From contig JAAYDJ010000017.1 in assembly GCA_012729335.1 (NCBI GenBank), forward strand, positions 96,145-160,144: a stretch of 64,000 nucleotides of DNA, given 5' to 3'. The notes below the pieces were generated by a model that searched no databases, was not told where the DNA came from, and saw only the letters and a list, made by a program, of their open reading frames with translations. Position numbers and translations under genes: made by a program. This DNA comes from Bacteroidales bacterium (lineage in GTDB: Bacteria; Bacteroidota; Bacteroidia; Bacteroidales; Prolixibacteraceae). Below, piece after piece: positions 45,972 through 55,159 of the stretch. The stretch's first letter is position 1; every line of letters begins with the position of its first letter.

Positions 45972-46838
45972 TCAGAGCAGGGACCTGAGAAGTCCGGGAA
46001 TCTGGGAGGGTTCCCCGGCAACCGGCACGCCGGCGGCATTAAAGGCTTTGATTTTCTCTTCGGCGGTTCCCGAACCGCTGGAGATGATGGCTCCCGCGTG
46101 GCCCATTCTTTTCCCGGGGGGGGCGGTCTGTCCCGCAATGAAAGCGACTACGGGTTTGGTCAAATTCTCTTTTATAAACCGGGCGGCCTGTTCTTCGGCA
46201 TCACCCCCGATTTCACCGATGAGCACCACTCCTTTGGTTTCAGGGTCTTCTTCAAACATCTGCAACAAATCGCGGTAATAGAGACCAGCCACCGGGTCGC
46301 CCCCGATGCCGATGCAAGTGGTCTGCCCCAGGTTATTTTCGGTCAGCATGTTGACCACTTCATAGGTGAGGGTGCCGCTGCGAGACATCAGGCCTACCGG
46401 CCCCTGTTTAAAGATGTTGCCGGGGAGGATTCCGATCAGGCATTCCCCGGGGGTAATGAGCCCGGGGCAGTTGGGCCCGATCAGCCGGGTGCCGTTTTGT
46501 CGGGCCAGGGGCATAACCCTGATCATGTCGCGTACGGGAACCCCTTCGGTGATGGTAACCACCAGCTCAACGCCGGCAAAACTGGCTTCCAGAATGGCAT
46601 CGGCGGCAAAAGGCGCCGGCACGAAAATCACGGAGGCATTGGCGCCTGTGGCTTCACGCGCCTCCCTGACCGTATTGAAAATGGGAATCCCCTCAAATAC
46701 CTGGCCGCCCTTGCCCGGGGATACCCCCGCCACCACCTGGGTGCCGTAAGCCTTCATCTTTTGCGCATGAAAAGCACCGTCTCGTCCGGTGATCCCCTGA
46801 ACGACCAATCGGGTATTCTTGTTGACCAATATGCTCAT
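45972..46838 (-). CDS. sucD: Succinyl-CoA synthetase alpha subunit
   Basis: 288 residues. CoA-binding Rossmann domain with [20 protein letters not shown] near the N-terminus, [14 protein letters not shown], and the phosphohistidine segment [20 protein letters not shown] (His about residue 245). With SucC it interconverts succinyl-CoA and succinate with nucleotide phosphorylation in the TCA cycle. It lies 101 bases downstream of sucC on the same strand, longer than the usual tight spacing, and is followed by a strong terminator. Confidence 0.96.
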   Translation of the reverse strand: MSILVNKNTRLVVQGITGRDGAFHAQKMKAYGTQVVAGVSPGKGGQVFEGIPIFNTVREAREATGANASVIFVPAPFAADAILEASFAGVELVVTITEGVPVRDMIRVMPLARQNGTRLIGPNCPGLITPGECLIGILPGNIFKQGPVGLMSRSGTLTYEVVNMLTENNLGQTTCIGIGGDPVAGLYYRDLLQMFEEDPETKGVVLIGEIGGDAEEQAARFIKENLTKPVVAFIAGQTAPPGKRMGHAGAIISSGSGTAEEKIKAFNAAGVPVAGEPSQIPGLLRSLL

Positions 46839-46939
46839 GGTATGTTCCTTTCTCGTTATTTATTTGAATGGTGTGGAATGTTAAACTCTCATGAATGAAG
46901 CTCTGCCGACGGGAGAGCTGACCTTTGTCCGGATCAGGG

Positions 46940-48073
46940 TCACTTTCTGCTCAGTTCAATGGCCATCCTTGCGGCTTCTCCCATGGTGGCCACGGTGGGC
47001 AGCCCTGTCGACCTGAGCAGCTCGAGTCCTTCCCGGGCATTGGTCCCTGAAAGCCTGACCACAATGGGAATACCGGTCCTGATCTGGTCCAGGGCAGAGA
47101 TCAGCCCACGCGCCACATCATCGCAACGCGTAATACCCCCGAAAATATTGATCATCACCGCTTTCACATTTTTATCACTCAGCAGAATTTCCATGGCATC
47201 GATGACCTTCTGGGGGTTGGAAGAGCCCCCGATATCAAGGAAATTGGCAGGTTCACCCCCATATAGCTTGATCATGTCCATCGTGGCCATCGCCAGTCCG
47301 GCCCCATTAACCATGCAGCCAATGCTCCCATCCAGCTTGATGTAACTCAGTCCCCGGGCGTGGGCGTCAATCTCTTTCTGCTCATCCTCGGTGACTTCCC
47401 GCATGGACAGAATTCCAGACTGCCGGTAGAGGGCATTGTCATCGAAATTCATCTTTCCGTCAATGGCCATGATCTCTCCCTGTTGGGTCACCACCAGGGG
47501 ATTAATTTCAGCCAGGGAGGAGTCGGTGTCAAGATAAAGCCGATAAAGTTTCAGAAAAATGGAGGCTGCCACGCGGGCATGCCGGATGTCGGGGAACAGT
47601 TTTAGGGCAATTTCCCGGGCTTCCCACTCCATCAGTCCAGTCAGCGGATCGATCGGCACCTTCAGTATCTTTTCAGGTGATACGCGGGCTACTTCTTCAA
47701 TTTCCACGCCGCCCTCGGCACTGACCATCAACACCACGCTTTTGCTGTTACGGTCATTGATCAGACCCACATAAAACTCCTTGTCAATGTCGACGGCGTT
47801 GCCGATGAGCACCTTCTCCACGGTATAGCCCTTGATGTCCATGCCCAGGATCCTGCGGGCATTCTCCACCGCTTCGGCTTTCGAGCGGGCGAGTTTCACC
47901 CCACCGGCCTTGCCTCTGCCCCCGGCATGCACCTGCGCCTTGACCACCCTCAGCTGACCATCATCAGGGACCCGGGCTTCCACCTCTTCCACCGTGTGGC
48001 ACAATACAGCATCGGGCACAGGGATCCCATATTGCCGGAACAAATCCCTGGCCTGGTATTCATGAATCTTCAT
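46940..48073 (-). CDS. sucC: Succinyl-CoA synthetase beta subunit
   Basis: 377 residues. N-terminal ATP-grasp domain (MKIHEYQARDLFRQYGIPVP, VVKAQVHAGGRGKAGGVKLA) and C-terminal CoA-ligase domain (IGCMVNGAGLAMATMDMIKL, GGSSNPQKVIDAMEILLSD and INIFGGITRCDDVARG). It is the first gene of the sucC-sucD pair. The upstream gap is long (to 48633) and shared with a divergent SIS-domain gene and a dispersed repeat. Confidence 0.96.
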   Translation of the reverse strand: MKIHEYQARDLFRQYGIPVPDAVLCHTVEEVEARVPDDGQLRVVKAQVHAGGRGKAGGVKLARSKAEAVENARRILGMDIKGYTVEKVLIGNAVDIDKEFYVGLINDRNSKSVVLMVSAEGGVEIEEVARVSPEKILKVPIDPLTGLMEWEAREIALKLFPDIRHARVAASIFLKLYRLYLDTDSSLAEINPLVVTQQGEIMAIDGKMNFDDNALYRQSGILSMREVTEDEQKEIDAHARGLSYIKLDGSIGCMVNGAGLAMATMDMIKLYGGEPANFLDIGGSSNPQKVIDAMEILLSDKNVKAVMINIFGGITRCDDVARGLISALDQIRTGIPIVVRLSGTNAREGLELLRSTGLPTVATMGEAARMAIELSRK

Positions 48074-48434
48074 AGTCTGTGTCTATTATTGGTTATTGTT
48101 AATCTCTCTCAGGTCATCCGGAGGGAATAAAACACCGGCTCCCCGCGGAAAAAGAGGCTTCCCCGGTTCATGCCCGTCCCCGAAGGCTGTTAAAATTAGG
48201 AATAATTCCATAATAACCATATAGACGGTTAAAAATCGCAAGGATAAAATGGGCAGTAACACCGGCCCCGGGTAAGCCTGCCATAAAATTTCATATTTTT
48301 GCGGGATGCCCGTTTCAGGCAGGCGGGAATTGTCGACAGGCCGGAGAACCGGCTGAGACCTCTTCCAACAGATGCCAAAGGGGGAATAAAACAGGCAGGA
48401 AGTACTTTTACGGGCATCACCTCTATATGCAAGT
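48074..48434. other. Intergenic region upstream of sucC
   Basis: About 360 bases with no gene recognised. A plus-strand TATTTTTG core (48294-48301) could begin a transcript that reads into the repeat copy and the SIS-domain gene. A local GGCTGAGA is reminiscent of a thi-box, but the rest of that riboswitch is absent. Confidence 0.4.
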
Positions 48435-48637
48435 GAAAGTCGCATGGTGCTCCGGCCACATAAGGACATGTATATTTGCCCCATGTGAAACGAAGTTCGG
48501 CAGAGCACCGCGGAGCCAATTCCATGGGCATGAAGCACTTAAGCCGGCTTCACCGCGACATATAACTGAAGAGCAAGTCATTAACTGACAATTTGCAAAT
48601 GAAGTACAAGTCATGAACTAACAAAAAATACTCATGA
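48435..48637 (+). repeat. Dispersed intergenic element, copy B (expanded)
   Basis: It begins GAAAGTCGCATGGTGCTCCG, includes CCACATAAGGACATGTATAT with a TATATTTG core (48471-48478), then differs from copies A and C by an insertion of about 30 bases after CATGTGA. After CCATGGGC(A)TGAAGCAC and GAAGAGCAAGTCATTAAC, its 3' part is partly duplicated (GAAGTACAAGTCATGAAC). The conserved terminal ACTnATGA of the element supplies the ATG of the following SIS-domain gene. Confidence 0.88.
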
Positions 48638-49251
48638 GAGCGTATATCAGCAGGGTCATCATGGAAGAGGCCGGAGCCATCAAAAACATTCCGGTTACCG
48701 GTGACTACGAAAAAAGTGTGGAACTCATATATGAAAGGGTTCATGTCAGGAAGGGCAAAGTAGTGGCCAGTGGGATGGGGAAGGCAGGCCAGATCGCACT
48801 GAACATTGCCACGACGCTCAGTTCCACCGGCACGCCATCGGTGTTCCTGCATCCAAGCGATTCCCAGCATGGCGATCTGGGGGTGATCCAGGAAAACGAC
48901 CTGCTCCTGCTGGTATCCAACTCAGGGAAGACACGTGAAATCCTGGAATTGGTTGAGTTGGCCGGAAGGCTCCACCCCGGATTGCCGCTCATCGTCATCA
49001 CCGGCAACCGTGAAAGCCAGCTGGCCGCCATGGCCGATGCCATCCTCTACACGGGAGCCCCCGCCGAAGTGTGCCCCCTGGGGCTCACCCCCAGCACCTC
49101 CACTACCACGATGACCGTCATCGGCGACATCTTAATGGTCCTGATGATGAAAAAAATCGGTTTCACCAGCGAAGAGTACGCCAAAAGACACCACGGCGGC
49201 TACCTGGGTGATAAGTCAAGAGCCCAGGCCGGGGGAGTGAGAAGAGACTGA
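48634..49251 (+). CDS. SIS-domain sugar phosphate isomerase, KdsD/KpsF-like without CBS domains
   Basis: 205 residues. A single SIS domain with ASGMGKAGQIALNIATTLSS, FLHPSDSQHGDLGVIQENDL, SNSGKTREILELVELAGRLH and PLGLTPSTSTTTMTVIGDIL, which closely follow arabinose-5-phosphate isomerase (KdsD/KpsF/GutQ), first enzyme of Kdo synthesis. Canonical KdsD adds two CBS domains (about 320 residues); these are missing, as in some Bacteroidetes forms. The start codon coincides with the end of dispersed repeat copy B, so its leader and probably promoter come from the element. Confidence 0.85.
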   Translation: MRAYISRVIMEEAGAIKNIPVTGDYEKSVELIYERVHVRKGKVVASGMGKAGQIALNIATTLSSTGTPSVFLHPSDSQHGDLGVIQENDLLLLVSNSGKTREILELVELAGRLHPGLPLIVITGNRESQLAAMADAILYTGAPAEVCPLGLTPSTSTTTMTVIGDILMVLMMKKIGFTSEEYAKRHHGGYLGDKSRAQAGGVRRD

Positions 49252-49352
49252 GACTGAAGAATGGGTGAAGGGGCGGTTGGGAGAAGGAGACGGGGCCGTC
49301 GCAAACCTCCGGCCACACAGGAATGGTGATTTGAGTTTAGAGAAAGGATAAG

Positions 49353-49895
49353 ATGAGAATAGGAAAAGAGCATACCACGGGACTCGTGGTGGACATCCAG
49401 GAGCGGCTGTTCCCCGCCATGGCCGGGAAAGAGGAATTCCTGAGGAACACGCTGATCCTGATAAAGGGATTACAGGTGCTGGGAATCCCCCTGGTGGTGA
49501 CTCAGCAGTATACCCGTGGACTGGGGGAAACCCTGCCTGAGATCAGAGAGGCCATTGCCGGTTTCAGCTTTCTGGAAAAAAGGGATTTCAGCTGTTGCGA
49601 TGAGCCTGCCGTACTCGAGAATCTGGCCCGGCTGCGCACTGAACAGGTGATTCTTTTCGGTATCGAATCGCACGTATGCGTCCTGCAGACCGCCCTCGAC
49701 CTGAAAGAGGCAGGAATGGTCCCCATCGTGGTGGCCGACGCCATCACCTCCCGCTCCCTGAACAGCCTGGACCTGGCCAGGGAGAGATTCCGCCATGAAG
49801 GCATCATGATGACCTCGGCCGAAGCCATCCTCTTCGAAATCCTGAGGAGTTCCGCAGCACCGGAGTTTAAGGATATCTCCCGGTTGGTGAAATAA
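49353..49895 (+). CDS. Isochorismatase-family cysteine hydrolase
   Basis: 180 residues with the isochorismatase-like fold: catalytic Asp in LVVDIQERLF (about residue 15), Lys in LEKRDFSC (about residue 77) and nucleophilic Cys in FGIESHVCVLQTALDL (about residue 113). It resembles the YcaC-like subgroup of uncertain substrate. An ATG preceded by GGATAAG is a plausible start. No co-transcribed partner reveals its role. Confidence 0.87.
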   Translation: MRIGKEHTTGLVVDIQERLFPAMAGKEEFLRNTLILIKGLQVLGIPLVVTQQYTRGLGETLPEIREAIAGFSFLEKRDFSCCDEPAVLENLARLRTEQVILFGIESHVCVLQTALDLKEAGMVPIVVADAITSRSLNSLDLARERFRHEGIMMTSAEAILFEILRSSAAPEFKDISRLVK

Positions 49896-49960
49896 CCCCC
49901 TATTTATGACCAAGGACTTTCGGCTTCATTAACTATTCTGATATTCTAGAATTTAAAGGT

Positions 49961-50722
49961 GTGATAGAAATTTGTGCCCTGGCCTCGGGGAGTAACGGGA
50001 ACAGCTATTATGTCGGCAACGGGGAGGAGGCCATCCTGGTGGATGCCGGCATTTCCACGAAGCAGTTGTTGCTGCGGATGAAGAGCAGAGGACTGGATCC
50101 GGGGAGGATCCGTGCGGTTTTCCTGTCGCATGAGCATTCCGACCATGCACGGGGCATACAGGTACTGAGCAAACGGCAGGCAGTGAACATCTGGATGTCG
50201 AAACGCACCTGGGGTTCGCTGCCCGTTTATTTCAGGCCGCCCTATGTAAAATTCTTTACACCGGGGGAAACGGTGACCATTGGCACCTTCAGGGTCCATA
50301 CCTTCCTGAAGAACCATGATGCAGCAGAGCCCTGTTCCTTCCGCATCAGCCACGGTGATAAGAGTGTCGGCGTTTTCACCGACATTGGCGCCCCGTGTGA
50401 CAGGGTGAAGAACGCACTCCAGGAGTGTCAGGCTGCTTTCATGGAAAGTAATTACGATGAGAAGATGCTGTGGGAAGGGCCCTATCCCTGGCCGCTGAAA
50501 CAGAGGGTGGCCTCAGACGTGGGGCATCTCTCCAATCTTCAGGCCCTGCAGCTGGTGCAGGAATATGCCCATCCTCACCTTGAGTGCTTGTTTCTGAGTC
50601 ACCTGAGCCAGGAAAACAACACCCCCGCCATGGCCTGGTCGGCTTTCGAACCCCTGCATTCAAGAATGGAGGTTAAACTGACCAGCCGCCACGAAGCCAG
50701 CGAGGTCTACCGGCTGGAATAG
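49961..50722 (+). CDS. MBL-fold metallo-hydrolase (YycJ/WalJ-like)
   Basis: 253 residues from a GTG start. Metallo-beta-lactamase fold with the metal motif FLSHEHSDHARGIQ (HxHxDH, about residues 53-58), an N-terminus ICALASGSNGNSYYVGNGEE typical of YycJ-like proteins, FTDIGAPCDRVKNAL and a C-terminal LFLSHLSQENNTP. Members are predicted exonucleases or processing hydrolases. A strong terminator follows. Confidence 0.88.
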   Translation: MIEICALASGSNGNSYYVGNGEEAILVDAGISTKQLLLRMKSRGLDPGRIRAVFLSHEHSDHARGIQVLSKRQAVNIWMSKRTWGSLPVYFRPPYVKFFTPGETVTIGTFRVHTFLKNHDAAEPCSFRISHGDKSVGVFTDIGAPCDRVKNALQECQAAFMESNYDEKMLWEGPYPWPLKQRVASDVGHLSNLQALQLVQEYAHPHLECLFLSHLSQENNTPAMAWSAFEPLHSRMEVKLTSRHEASEVYRLE

Positions 50723-50746
50723 TTGATAACCGCCGGTTTGCAAAGC

Positions 50747-50784
50747 AAAAGAGTCCACCCCGTCGTATAGGGATGGACTCTTTT
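50747..50784. terminator. Bidirectional intrinsic terminator
   Basis: An 11-bp stem (AAAAGAGTCCA with TGGACTCTTTT) is extended by CCC/GGG after one mismatch, between the convergent MBL hydrolase and FadL-like genes. T-rich tracts follow on both strands. Confidence 0.88.
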
Positions 50785-50883
50785 ATTTAACGGCTTCGGG
50801 AGCTTGCACTCAACCTGAAGGCTCTGCAAGGCACTTCACGATGTGAAAGCCTTTAAGCCCATGGTTGTTCCAGTCCCTGTTCC

Positions 50884-52554
50884 TTAAAAAATGGAGTAGG
50901 TCAGGCCAAAAGCAAAAACAAGGGTTGTTTTTCCGAGGGTCTCTTCGTAACTGCCCACATCAGGATCGTTGAAGGTGACCGTCTGATCCTTGTAGAAGGT
51001 ATTCAGAACTCCGGCGTCAAGGATGAAGCGTTCGGCGAATTTCCACTGAAGGCCGCCACCCAGGGTATAGGAGGGATTGCTGTAGCTGAAATCGCTCTGG
51101 TAGCTGTCGGCGATTCCCGGCTGGGAGGTGAGACCGCCCACGCTGAGGGCAAACTGGTCGCTGAGATTGAACTGAAGACCCAGGGCCAGCTCATAATAAT
51201 TCTTGTCGATTTCCCTTGTGACGCCACTCCGTACATTATTGCCCCAACCCACATTCTTGTCAAAGAACAGATTGTAGGAGAGCTGGGCTTCGAGCCAGTC
51301 AATGGGTTTGTAGCCCACACCCACGCCCAGGATGGCGGGTATATCGTAGTCGTCTTTCTTTCCGTCGGGAAACACGCCCAGGTCATCGACAGGGGTTTCA
51401 TTGGTGAGGGCGAGGGCCGTCTGGAATTCATATTTGATACCGACATTGAGCTGTTCGCCCAGGTTGAGGTTGAGGCCCACGATAGGGGTCCAGCCGGCAC
51501 CCGTCTGGGTTGTTTCCACCTTTTTATCTGCCAGTCCGTTTCCGGTGGCGGACAGGGTAGCGGCAGTGGCTGTCAATTGGTTGGCCGTGGCCTGATAGGT
51601 GGCCGCCGCCGTGGTGAAAGAGGTCTTAATCTGATTCATGTTCATGGCCGCGATCTGTGCACCGTTGAGACCAAGGTTTGCCAGGGCAGCTTCAAACTGC
51701 GCTTTCTGTGTGGAGGTAATGTAACCTGCCGTCTGCACCTGTGTGAGGGTAAAATTCCCCGCACCACCTGTAATCAGGGCCTGTACATTTGTGGCCGCAC
51801 CATTATAGGTGGTGACGGCTCCGGCAGCCTGACCGGCAATTCCGGTCACCGCAGGCGCCGCCGTGCCGGTCAGCCAATCCTTGGCATTCACGGCATTGTT
51901 GTTGACCATCAGCTGGATATTTTTAATATACCCCTCATAGGTATTCTTCGCGGGCGTATACCTGACTCCGGCAAAACCCGAAACCATATCGTTGAATTTG
52001 TAAGTGGCTCCCACCTGGATCCCGTAATAAACGGAACTCCCATTGAAGTAAAGTTCGGCATCGTAACCCGACACATTATAATTGTAAGGAGCCGGAAGTT
52101 GCTTGAGCCCTGCCAGTCCGGGCACCAGCTTGGTCAGCGGAATCTCGAAGGATGGAAGCCCACGTTCAAACTCGGCAGAACCACCACCACCCACCGGGCC
52201 AAACCCGAAGGAAAGCGCCAGCCGGTCCATTTTATAAACGGCGTACACATCAGGGAACAAAGGCGCTTTCACCTTCCCTAAATACTCCCCGTCATTCAGA
52301 AGAGGAAACATACTGTTGACCGTCTTGTCCTGAAAAATCGTCTGGTTGTTCAAGGCAAAATGCCATCCGTCCTTCAGGTTGGTCAAACCAGCCGGATTGA
52401 AATAAACCGCATCGATCTGCGTGGAGGCATTCCTGCTGAGCATACGCACATACTGCGCACTCTGGTTGGTATTGGTCACCAAACCTCCGGCAAAAGTGGT
52501 CAGCGCCAGAGCGACGACCATCATGGTCACAAGAATTGATTTCTTCATAGTCAA
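50884..52554 (-). CDS. OmpP1/FadL-family outer membrane transport protein
   Basis: 556 residues with a signal peptide (ILVTMMVVALALTTFAGG); an ATG two codons in is an alternative start. FadL-like features: NANQSAQYVRMLSRNAST-type N-terminus followed by IDAVYFNPAGLTNLKDGWHF, a hatch region, and repeated barrel strands to the C-terminus (TLVFAFGLTYSIF). FadL proteins carry hydrophobic compounds across the outer membrane. A stretch of about 130 residues rich in Ala, Thr, Gln and Asn (about residues 215-345) is inserted between strands and makes it longer than typical FadL (about 420-450). Confidence 0.85.
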   Translation of the reverse strand: MTMKKSILVTMMVVALALTTFAGGLVTNTNQSAQYVRMLSRNASTQIDAVYFNPAGLTNLKDGWHFALNNQTIFQDKTVNSMFPLLNDGEYLGKVKAPLFPDVYAVYKMDRLALSFGFGPVGGGGSAEFERGLPSFEIPLTKLVPGLAGLKQLPAPYNYNVSGYDAELYFNGSSVYYGIQVGATYKFNDMVSGFAGVRYTPAKNTYEGYIKNIQLMVNNNAVNAKDWLTGTAAPAVTGIAGQAAGAVTTYNGAATNVQALITGGAGNFTLTQVQTAGYITSTQKAQFEAALANLGLNGAQIAAMNMNQIKTSFTTAAATYQATANQLTATAATLSATGNGLADKKVETTQTGAGWTPIVGLNLNLGEQLNVGIKYEFQTALALTNETPVDDLGVFPDGKKDDYDIPAILGVGVGYKPIDWLEAQLSYNLFFDKNVGWGNNVRSGVTREIDKNYYELALGLQFNLSDQFALSVGGLTSQPGIADSYQSDFSYSNPSYTLGGGLQWKFAERFILDAGVLNTFYKDQTVTFNDPDVGSYEETLGKTTLVFAFGLTYSIF

Positions 52555-52574
52555 TCGATTATATTAAAACTTTG

Positions 52575-52582
52575 CAAAAGTA
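52575..52582 (-). promoter_or_regulatory. Bacteroidetes -7 promoter core upstream of the FadL-like gene
   Basis: Minus-strand TACTTTTG matches TAnnTTTG, 20 bases before the ATG and followed by an AT-rich leader. Confidence 0.5.
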
Positions 52583-52697
52583 AAATTAAATATGATTAAA
52601 CAAAATTTTTGCCTTGATTTTCAATGCCTTATAAAACTTTCGAACAATAATTCAAAATTTTCGAAAAGGAAGTGAAAAAAGGGAAGATAATAAAAAA

Positions 52698-52734
52698 GCG
52701 TCAGGGGAACCCGGTCACCGGATTCCCCTGACGC
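52698..52734 (-). terminator. Intrinsic terminator after lpdA
   Basis: A long GC-rich stem (GCGTCAGGGGAA paired with TTCCCCTGACGC) with the T run TTTTTTA on the minus strand, 15 bases past the lpdA stop codon. Confidence 0.88.
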
Positions 52735-52748
52735 ATCACAGGCAAGTG

Positions 52749-54140
52749 TCAGATGTGGATAACCTCGCCGTAAGCGGCGGCAGCGGCTTCCATGATGGCT
52801 TCGCTCATGGTGGGGTGCGGGTGGATCGCCTTGATCAGTTCGTGGCCGGTGGCTTCCAGTTTTTTGGCCACTACCAGTTCGGCGATCATTTCGGTCACAT
52901 TTCCCCCGATCATGTGTGCGCCAAGCAATTCACCGTACTTTGCATCGAAGACCAGCTTGACAAAACCCTCTTTCTGTCCGGCAGCGCTGGCCTTTCCACT
53001 TGCCGAATAAGGAAATTTACCCACCTTCACCTCATAACCAGCCTCTTTGGCTTTGGCTTCGGTAAGGCCCACAGAGGAGATTTCGGGATGGGTATAGGTG
53101 CATCCGGGAATATTTTTATAATCGATAGGTTCGGGATTCAGTCCGGCAATCTTTTCAACGCAGGTGATGCCCTCAGCCGAGGCCACATGGGCCAGCGCCG
53201 GTGTGGCGATGATGTCGCCGATGGCGTAAACGCCCTCCACATTGGTACGATAGTACTCATCCACTTTAATGCGGCCGTTCTCCACCACGATTCCCATCTC
53301 CTCCAAACCAATGCCTTCGGTGTTGGGGGTAATCCCCACCGCCGAAAGAACCACATCGGCTTCAACCACTTCCTCTCCCTTTTTGGTTTTGATGGTCACT
53401 TTACAGAGTTCACCTGAGGTATCCACCTTTTCGACAGTGGAGGAGGTCATCACTTTCATTCCCATCTTCTTGAAGGAGCGCTCCAGTTGTTTGGAGACCT
53501 CTTCGTCCTCCAGGGGGACGACGTTAGGCATAAACTCCACCAGAGTAACCGCAGTGCCTACCGACTGATAAAAGTAAGCGAACTCGCTTCCGATGGCACC
53601 GGAACCCACCACCACCATCGATTTGGGTTGGCTGGGCAGGGTCATGGCTTTGCGGTAACCAAAGACCTTTTTATAATCGAGGGGCAGATTGGGCAGCTGC
53701 CGGGTACGCGCCCCTGTGGCCAGAATGATGTGTTTAGCCGTGACCATGGTCTTGGTTCCTGCCTCATCGGTTACTTCCACCTGGCCTTTCCCCGCCAGTT
53801 TTCCGAAACCGGAGATGGTCTCAATTTTATTTTTCTTGAAAAGAAACTGGATCCCCTTGCTCATGCCCTCGGCCACGCCACGACTGCGTTTCACCATGGC
53901 CTCAAAATCGGGCTTGATCTCTCCCGTTATACTCACCCCGTATTCGGCGGCATGAAGGGCATATTCATAGGCCTGAGCACTCTTCAGGAGGGACTTGGTG
54001 GGTATGCAACCCCAGTTCAGACAGATGCCACCCAGGTTTTCCTTCTCGACGACACCCACGCTGAATCCCAGCTGGGAAGCCCTGATGGCAGCCACATATC
54101 CGCCCGGGCCACTTCCGATTACCAAAACATCATAATTCAT
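52749..54140 (-). CDS. lpdA: Dihydrolipoyl dehydrogenase (E3)
   Basis: 463 residues. FAD-binding VIGSGPGGYVAAIRASQLG, the redox disulfide GGICLNWGCIPTKSLLKSA (CxxxxC, about C41/C46), the NAD motif VVGSGAIGSEFAYFYQSVG, GDIIATPALAHVASAEG and the C-terminal HIGxxxTEMIAE-type block ending with the active-site HPHPTMSEAI. It regenerates lipoyl groups of 2-oxoacid dehydrogenases or the glycine cleavage system. No E1/E2 genes are adjacent, so the partner complex is elsewhere. Confidence 0.95.
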   Translation of the reverse strand: MNYDVLVIGSGPGGYVAAIRASQLGFSVGVVEKENLGGICLNWGCIPTKSLLKSAQAYEYALHAAEYGVSITGEIKPDFEAMVKRSRGVAEGMSKGIQFLFKKNKIETISGFGKLAGKGQVEVTDEAGTKTMVTAKHIILATGARTRQLPNLPLDYKKVFGYRKAMTLPSQPKSMVVVGSGAIGSEFAYFYQSVGTAVTLVEFMPNVVPLEDEEVSKQLERSFKKMGMKVMTSSTVEKVDTSGELCKVTIKTKKGEEVVEADVVLSAVGITPNTEGIGLEEMGIVVENGRIKVDEYYRTNVEGVYAIGDIIATPALAHVASAEGITCVEKIAGLNPEPIDYKNIPGCTYTHPEISSVGLTEAKAKEAGYEVKVGKFPYSASGKASAAGQKEGFVKLVFDAKYGELLGAHMIGGNVTEMIAELVVAKKLEATGHELIKAIHPHPTMSEAIMEAAAAAYGEVIHI

Positions 54141-54230
54141 CTTGTGATTTTATTGCGTTAATACGGTTCATTTGAATTTTCACTTCCAATAACACCCTTC
54201 TGCCGGAAAGGTTTAGACAAAGATACCCTT

Positions 54231-55031
54231 TTATGCTTTGGTGCCAAGGTGTTGATGAATGATGGCGAAGAACTCAGGGTAGTATGCGTTGCTGGCGGCG
54301 ATGATTTCTCCGCCGAAGAGCCAGTTGGTACCGCCGTTGAAATCGGAGACTTTTCCGCCGGCCTGCCTGAGGATGAAGGCCCCCGCGGCGACATCCCAGG
54401 CATGAAGGGCGTGCTCAAAGAAAGCGTCGAAGCGGCCTGCCGCCACGTAACAGAGATCCACCGCCGCGGAACCCATGCGGCGCAGCCCGCGGGTGGTCCG
54501 CATCAGCTCCTTCAGGGCCGCAATATAACTGTCGATCCGGTCAAAATCATAATAGGGAAATCCCGTACCAATCAGGGTATCGACCGAATACACGGAAGTG
54601 GCCACCTTGATCTCCCTGCCGTTGAGAAAAGCGGGGCTTCCCTTCCAGGCCTTGAACATTTCGTCATACCCCAGTTCATAAACCACCCCGGCTACCACCT
54701 CTTCCCCCTCCAGAAGGCCGATACTCACCGAACAGGGGTAGAGACCATGAATGTAGTTGGTCGTCCCGTCGAGTGGATCAATGATCCACTGCAGGTTTTC
54801 TCCGGAAGCCCCTGCCGTTCCCTCCTCGGTCACGAAGCCCGCATCGGGAAGCAACATCCGCAACCGCTCCACAATCCTTTGCTCGGCACTCTTGTCTACA
54901 TAAGTCACGAAGCTGGCCTGGCTTTTGGTTTCCACATCGTCACGGGTAAGCTTCCGGCGCTCCTCGACAATAAACCGGCCCGCCTCCCGGGCCACTTTTT
55001 CCATTTGATCAGCGATACTCCTGTAATCCAT
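54231..55031 (-). CDS. Inositol monophosphatase-family protein
   Basis: 266 residues. Mg-dependent phosphatase fold: VTEEGTAG (metal-binding Glu), WIIDPLDGTTNYIHGLYPCS (the DPLDGTxN motif, about residues 84-90) and the C-terminal HAWDVAAGAFILRQAGGKVS with the WDxAAG motif. It may act on inositol phosphates, sugar phosphates or PAP (CysQ-like); the sequence does not decide. It lies 90 bases upstream of lpdA on the same strand. Confidence 0.9.
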   Translation of the reverse strand: MDYRSIADQMEKVAREAGRFIVEERRKLTRDDVETKSQASFVTYVDKSAEQRIVERLRMLLPDAGFVTEEGTAGASGENLQWIIDPLDGTTNYIHGLYPCSVSIGLLEGEEVVAGVVYELGYDEMFKAWKGSPAFLNGREIKVATSVYSVDTLIGTGFPYYDFDRIDSYIAALKELMRTTRGLRRMGSAAVDLCYVAAGRFDAFFEHALHAWDVAAGAFILRQAGGKVSDFNGGTNWLFGGEIIAASNAYYPEFFAIIHQHLGTKA

Positions 55032-55159
55032 ATCTTCTCACTATTAAATCTTCAACCTGAAGCCGGGAACCAATACCCTTCTCCCCTTTTCAAAACCAAG
55101 CGCAACGGTGCGGAGAGTCACTGACCAGCCTGTTTTGATCCCGCCGTTCCGCTCACAAA

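Noticed and set aside
48340..48380. thi-box-like GGCTGAGA upstream of the KdsD-like gene
   Set aside because: The rest of the TPP riboswitch (the GAACCTGAT and terminal helices) is absent and no thiamine gene follows.
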